DNA from: Gammaproteobacteria bacterium UBA2679
GTDB lineage: Bacteria; Pseudomonadota; Gammaproteobacteria; Pseudomonadales; Oleiphilaceae
Reading direction: 5' to 3'
DNA length: 64,000 nucleotides
Assembly (NCBI GenBank): GCA_002354735.1
Contig: DEMD01000015.1
Coordinates: 271,304 to 335,303 of the forward strand
The position numbers and the translations under genes were made by a program. Shown here piece after piece: positions 62,533 to 64,000 of the stretch. How positions within the stretch are numbered: position 1 is the stretch's first letter; each line of letters opens with the position of its first letter. A model generated the notes under the pieces. That model worked only from the letters and a program-made list of their open reading frames with translations. It ran no database searches and was not told the origin of the DNA.

Positions 62533-63423
62533 CTATCGAAAGCCGAGCTTATAAGCATTCAGCACCGCCTGTAGTTTGCTGTCATTCCCAGCGTCAGCAG
62601 ACTTGTTCAGTCGCTTGAGCGCATGGTTTTGCGACTCGGGTATTACGATAAAGCGAGTGCCAAACTGCCGTGGATCCTGAATGCGCTGGCAGAGCGTGCC
62701 GTTTCTGAGGCTCATCGCCTTGAGCCAGATGTCGTCGGAGCCAGGGCACAGTGTCATGAACTGATGCTCGTTGAGAACTTCCTCATCGAATGCGCCGGGA
62801 AAATACAGTACACCGCCGTTTCCAGTCGGAAACACAAGCGGAGATGGCTCTGTGAAGTCAGTTGATTTTTCCCATGACTTGTAGGGCAGCGGCCTGCCCT
62901 CGTCATTCAGCAGTACGCGGTGAGCCCTGTGGGCGTGAATCACATCGGGTCGAGCAAGCCAGGCACGGTACAGCATATCGACGAAGTCGAAGGGATACAT
63001 GAGGTCGTCATCTGCTGTGATGATCAGGCTGTCCGGATACTTCTGAAAGGTGTGGAAAAACTTTTTGTACGGCCCAAGGTCTCGCTCGCAGAACAGAATC
63101 TCCAGCCCGCGAAGCTGCTGCAATCGAAGAATTTCGGGGAGGTCTGACTCAGTGACATCGGCTTCAGATACGCACAGAACGATTCGGTCTGGCCTGAGTG
63201 ATTGCTGCATCAGGCTCTCGATCGCCAGGTACACGTTGCCAATTCGCTTGTCGAAGGTGGTTAGCGAAACGACGATGTCATGGGGCTTGTCATTACCCAC
63301 GCCAGGCTGCGAGGCATTCACTGCCTGCAGTGTCAGCTGCGTGCTGAGGATCTGCTGCCGCAGGCGCAGACTTTCCGCCTGACTATCCCGAAGACGGCGT
63401 TGACGCCGGAGCGTCTTAAACAT
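62533..63423 (-). CDS. Glycosyltransferase, GT-A (family-2-like)
   Basis: A 296-residue protein. VVSLTTFDKRIGNVYLAIESLMQQSLRPDRIVL and the DXD-like ITADDDLMYPFDFVD give a GT-A nucleotide-sugar site; GNGGVLYFPG and PGSDDIWLKAM correspond to the acceptor and catalytic Asp regions. Specificity is unknown. The start overlaps the RRM gene's stop by 8 nt, so they are one transcript. Confidence 0.78.
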   Translation of the reverse strand: MFKTLRRQRRLRDSQAESLRLRQQILSTQLTLQAVNASQPGVGNDKPHDIVVSLTTFDKRIGNVYLAIESLMQQSLRPDRIVLCVSEADVTESDLPEILRLQQLRGLEILFCERDLGPYKKFFHTFQKYPDSLIITADDDLMYPFDFVDMLYRAWLARPDVIHAHRAHRVLLNDEGRPLPYKSWEKSTDFTEPSPLVFPTGNGGVLYFPGAFDEEVLNEHQFMTLCPGSDDIWLKAMSLRNGTLCQRIQDPRQFGTRFIVIPESQNHALKRLNKSADAGNDSKLQAVLNAYKLGFR

Positions 63424-63691
63424 CCTCTACATCAGAATCGGCTGCAGGTGCAGGCGTTTCCGCCTTCTTGACCCGGATGGACTTGCCATCGACCGTGAAC
63501 CCATTAAGCCGCTGGATGGCTGCTTTTGCATCACCGACTTTGGGCATCTCGATGAAGCCGAAGCCCTTGGACAGACCGGTCTCCGAGTCAAGAACCAGCC
63601 GACAGGACTGAATCGCCCCGAATGGTTCAAACAGCGCCCGCAGGTCAGCTTCAGTGGTAGCGCGATCGAGGTTCCGAACTAGCAGCTTCAT
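63416..63691 (-). CDS. RRM-domain RNA-binding protein
   Basis: A 91-residue single RRM: RNP2 is LLVRNL at the start and RNP1 is KGFGFIEM near 45-52, followed by ALA/GLU-rich tail (PAPAADSDVEDV). The ATG at 63691 is preferred to an upstream TTG at 63706. Bacterial RRM proteins of this size bind single-stranded RNA and are often cold-induced. It is unusual as the lead gene before a glycosyltransferase. Confidence 0.88.
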   Translation of the reverse strand: MKLLVRNLDRATTEADLRALFEPFGAIQSCRLVLDSETGLSKGFGFIEMPKVGDAKAAIQRLNGFTVDGKSIRVKKAETPAPAADSDVEDV

Positions 63692-63830
63692 GATCTGGAT
63701 ATCCAATTAACGACGGTGAGTTGGATCAGCATTATACAGCTTCCAATCCACCGGATGTGATTCTTAACGAAGCTTGTTGGCAGCGCAGCCCGAGCTAGGC
63801 AGGCATACCTAAGAATCGCAGATTGCGTCG

Positions 63831-63864
63831 CTGTAACAAAGTTGTCACATAGTCCCTTTATCGT
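63831..63864 (+). promoter_or_regulatory. Pho-box-like promoter
   Basis: CTGTAAC (63831-63837), a 4-nt spacer and TTGTCAC (63842-63848) match the PhoB box (two CTGTCAT-like repeats 11 bp apart) with about two mismatches. Ten nt further is TATCGT (63859-63864), the place for a -10 element. It reads towards the partial gene at the right edge. Confidence 0.55.
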
Positions 63865-63921
63865 TCTGTCATCGGTAGCAAACAATCCGAGAAAAAGCAA
63901 AGTGACCAATGGAGACTCAAC

Positions 63922-64000
63922 GTGATCAAACTCAGAACAGCTCTTACAACTGTCGCACTGGCAGGTAGCATTGCTGCTGTGTCAGCCCCGGCTATGGCTC
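63922..64000 (+). CDS. Exported protein, N-terminal fragment (cut by window edge)
   Basis: Starts at a GTG with GGAG 8 nt upstream. The 26 visible residues form a signal peptide (basic start, TVALAGSIAAVS core, APAMA cleavage). The rest lies outside the window. The Pho-box-like promoter suggests a phosphate-starvation gene such as the phosphate-binding protein PstS, but no mature sequence is visible to test this. Confidence 0.6.
   Translation, partial: MIKLRTALTTVALAGSIAAVSAPAMA

Noticed and set aside
1..64000. CRISPR arrays, insertion sequences, toxin-antitoxin or phage genes
   Set aside because: No regularly spaced repeats, transposase motifs or typical defence gene pairs were seen on either strand.

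Overview
This is a stretch of chromosome from a gammaproteobacterium, probably marine and Pseudomonas/Halomonas/Marinobacter-like; I would not name a genus. GC is in the mid-50s per cent by eye and genes are densely packed, with several convergent genes overlapping at their 3' ends. The long (about 530-residue) isocitrate lyase, the FadE-type acyl-CoA dehydrogenase, the large FabG-like reductase and a complete alginate gene set support the placement. I see no integrase, transposase, phage module or CRISPR array.

Layout. 1-9.8 kb: the start of a 7TMR-DISM sensor (cut by the left edge), an EF-hand protein, a transglutaminase-like cysteine protease, a sugar-dehydrogenase-like lipoprotein, a membrane-anchored protein paired with a secreted lipase, small membrane proteins and a dicarboxylate/amino-acid symporter. 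9.8-21.7 kb: an MscS channel, bioA, aceA with a strong UUCG terminator, a di-haem peroxidase lipoprotein, tRNA-Pro(CGG), a FabG-like/thioesterase operon, rsuA, a HAF-repeat protein and a hydrolase lipoprotein.

21.9-38.6 kb: the centrepiece, a minus-strand alginate operon in the order algD-alg8-alg44-algK-algE-algI-algJ-algF-algX-algL-algG-algA, with mostly 1-40 nt spacing or small overlaps. A second algL-like gene converges on its 3' end. Together these genes would make GDP-mannuronate (AlgA, AlgD), polymerise it under c-di-GMP control (Alg8, Alg44), O-acetylate it (AlgI, J, F, X), guard or trim it in the periplasm (AlgG, AlgL, AlgK, AlgX) and export it through AlgE. Three points depart from the Pseudomonas system: the gene order, an AlgG homologue without the catalytic DPHD motif, and an AlgK without a lipidation cysteine.

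39.1-46.8 kb: a minus-strand glycerol uptake operon, glpD-glpS-glpT-glpP-glpQ-glpU-glpV, of the ABC type known from rhizobia, ending in a clear terminator just upstream of the alginate leader. 46.9-53.1 kb: fadE, a host-attachment-family protein, an MBL-fold lipoprotein, and a diguanylate cyclase overlapping a hexose-6-phosphate mutarotase. 53.2-63.7 kb: glycosyltransferases and a YrbL-like protein of lipopolysaccharide type, mixed with a DUF2505 protein, an EamA transporter, a 5-oxoprolinase-type hydrolase preceded by an unrecognised 57-residue ORF, and an RRM protein. The right edge cuts a secreted protein behind a Pho-box-like promoter, possibly pstS.
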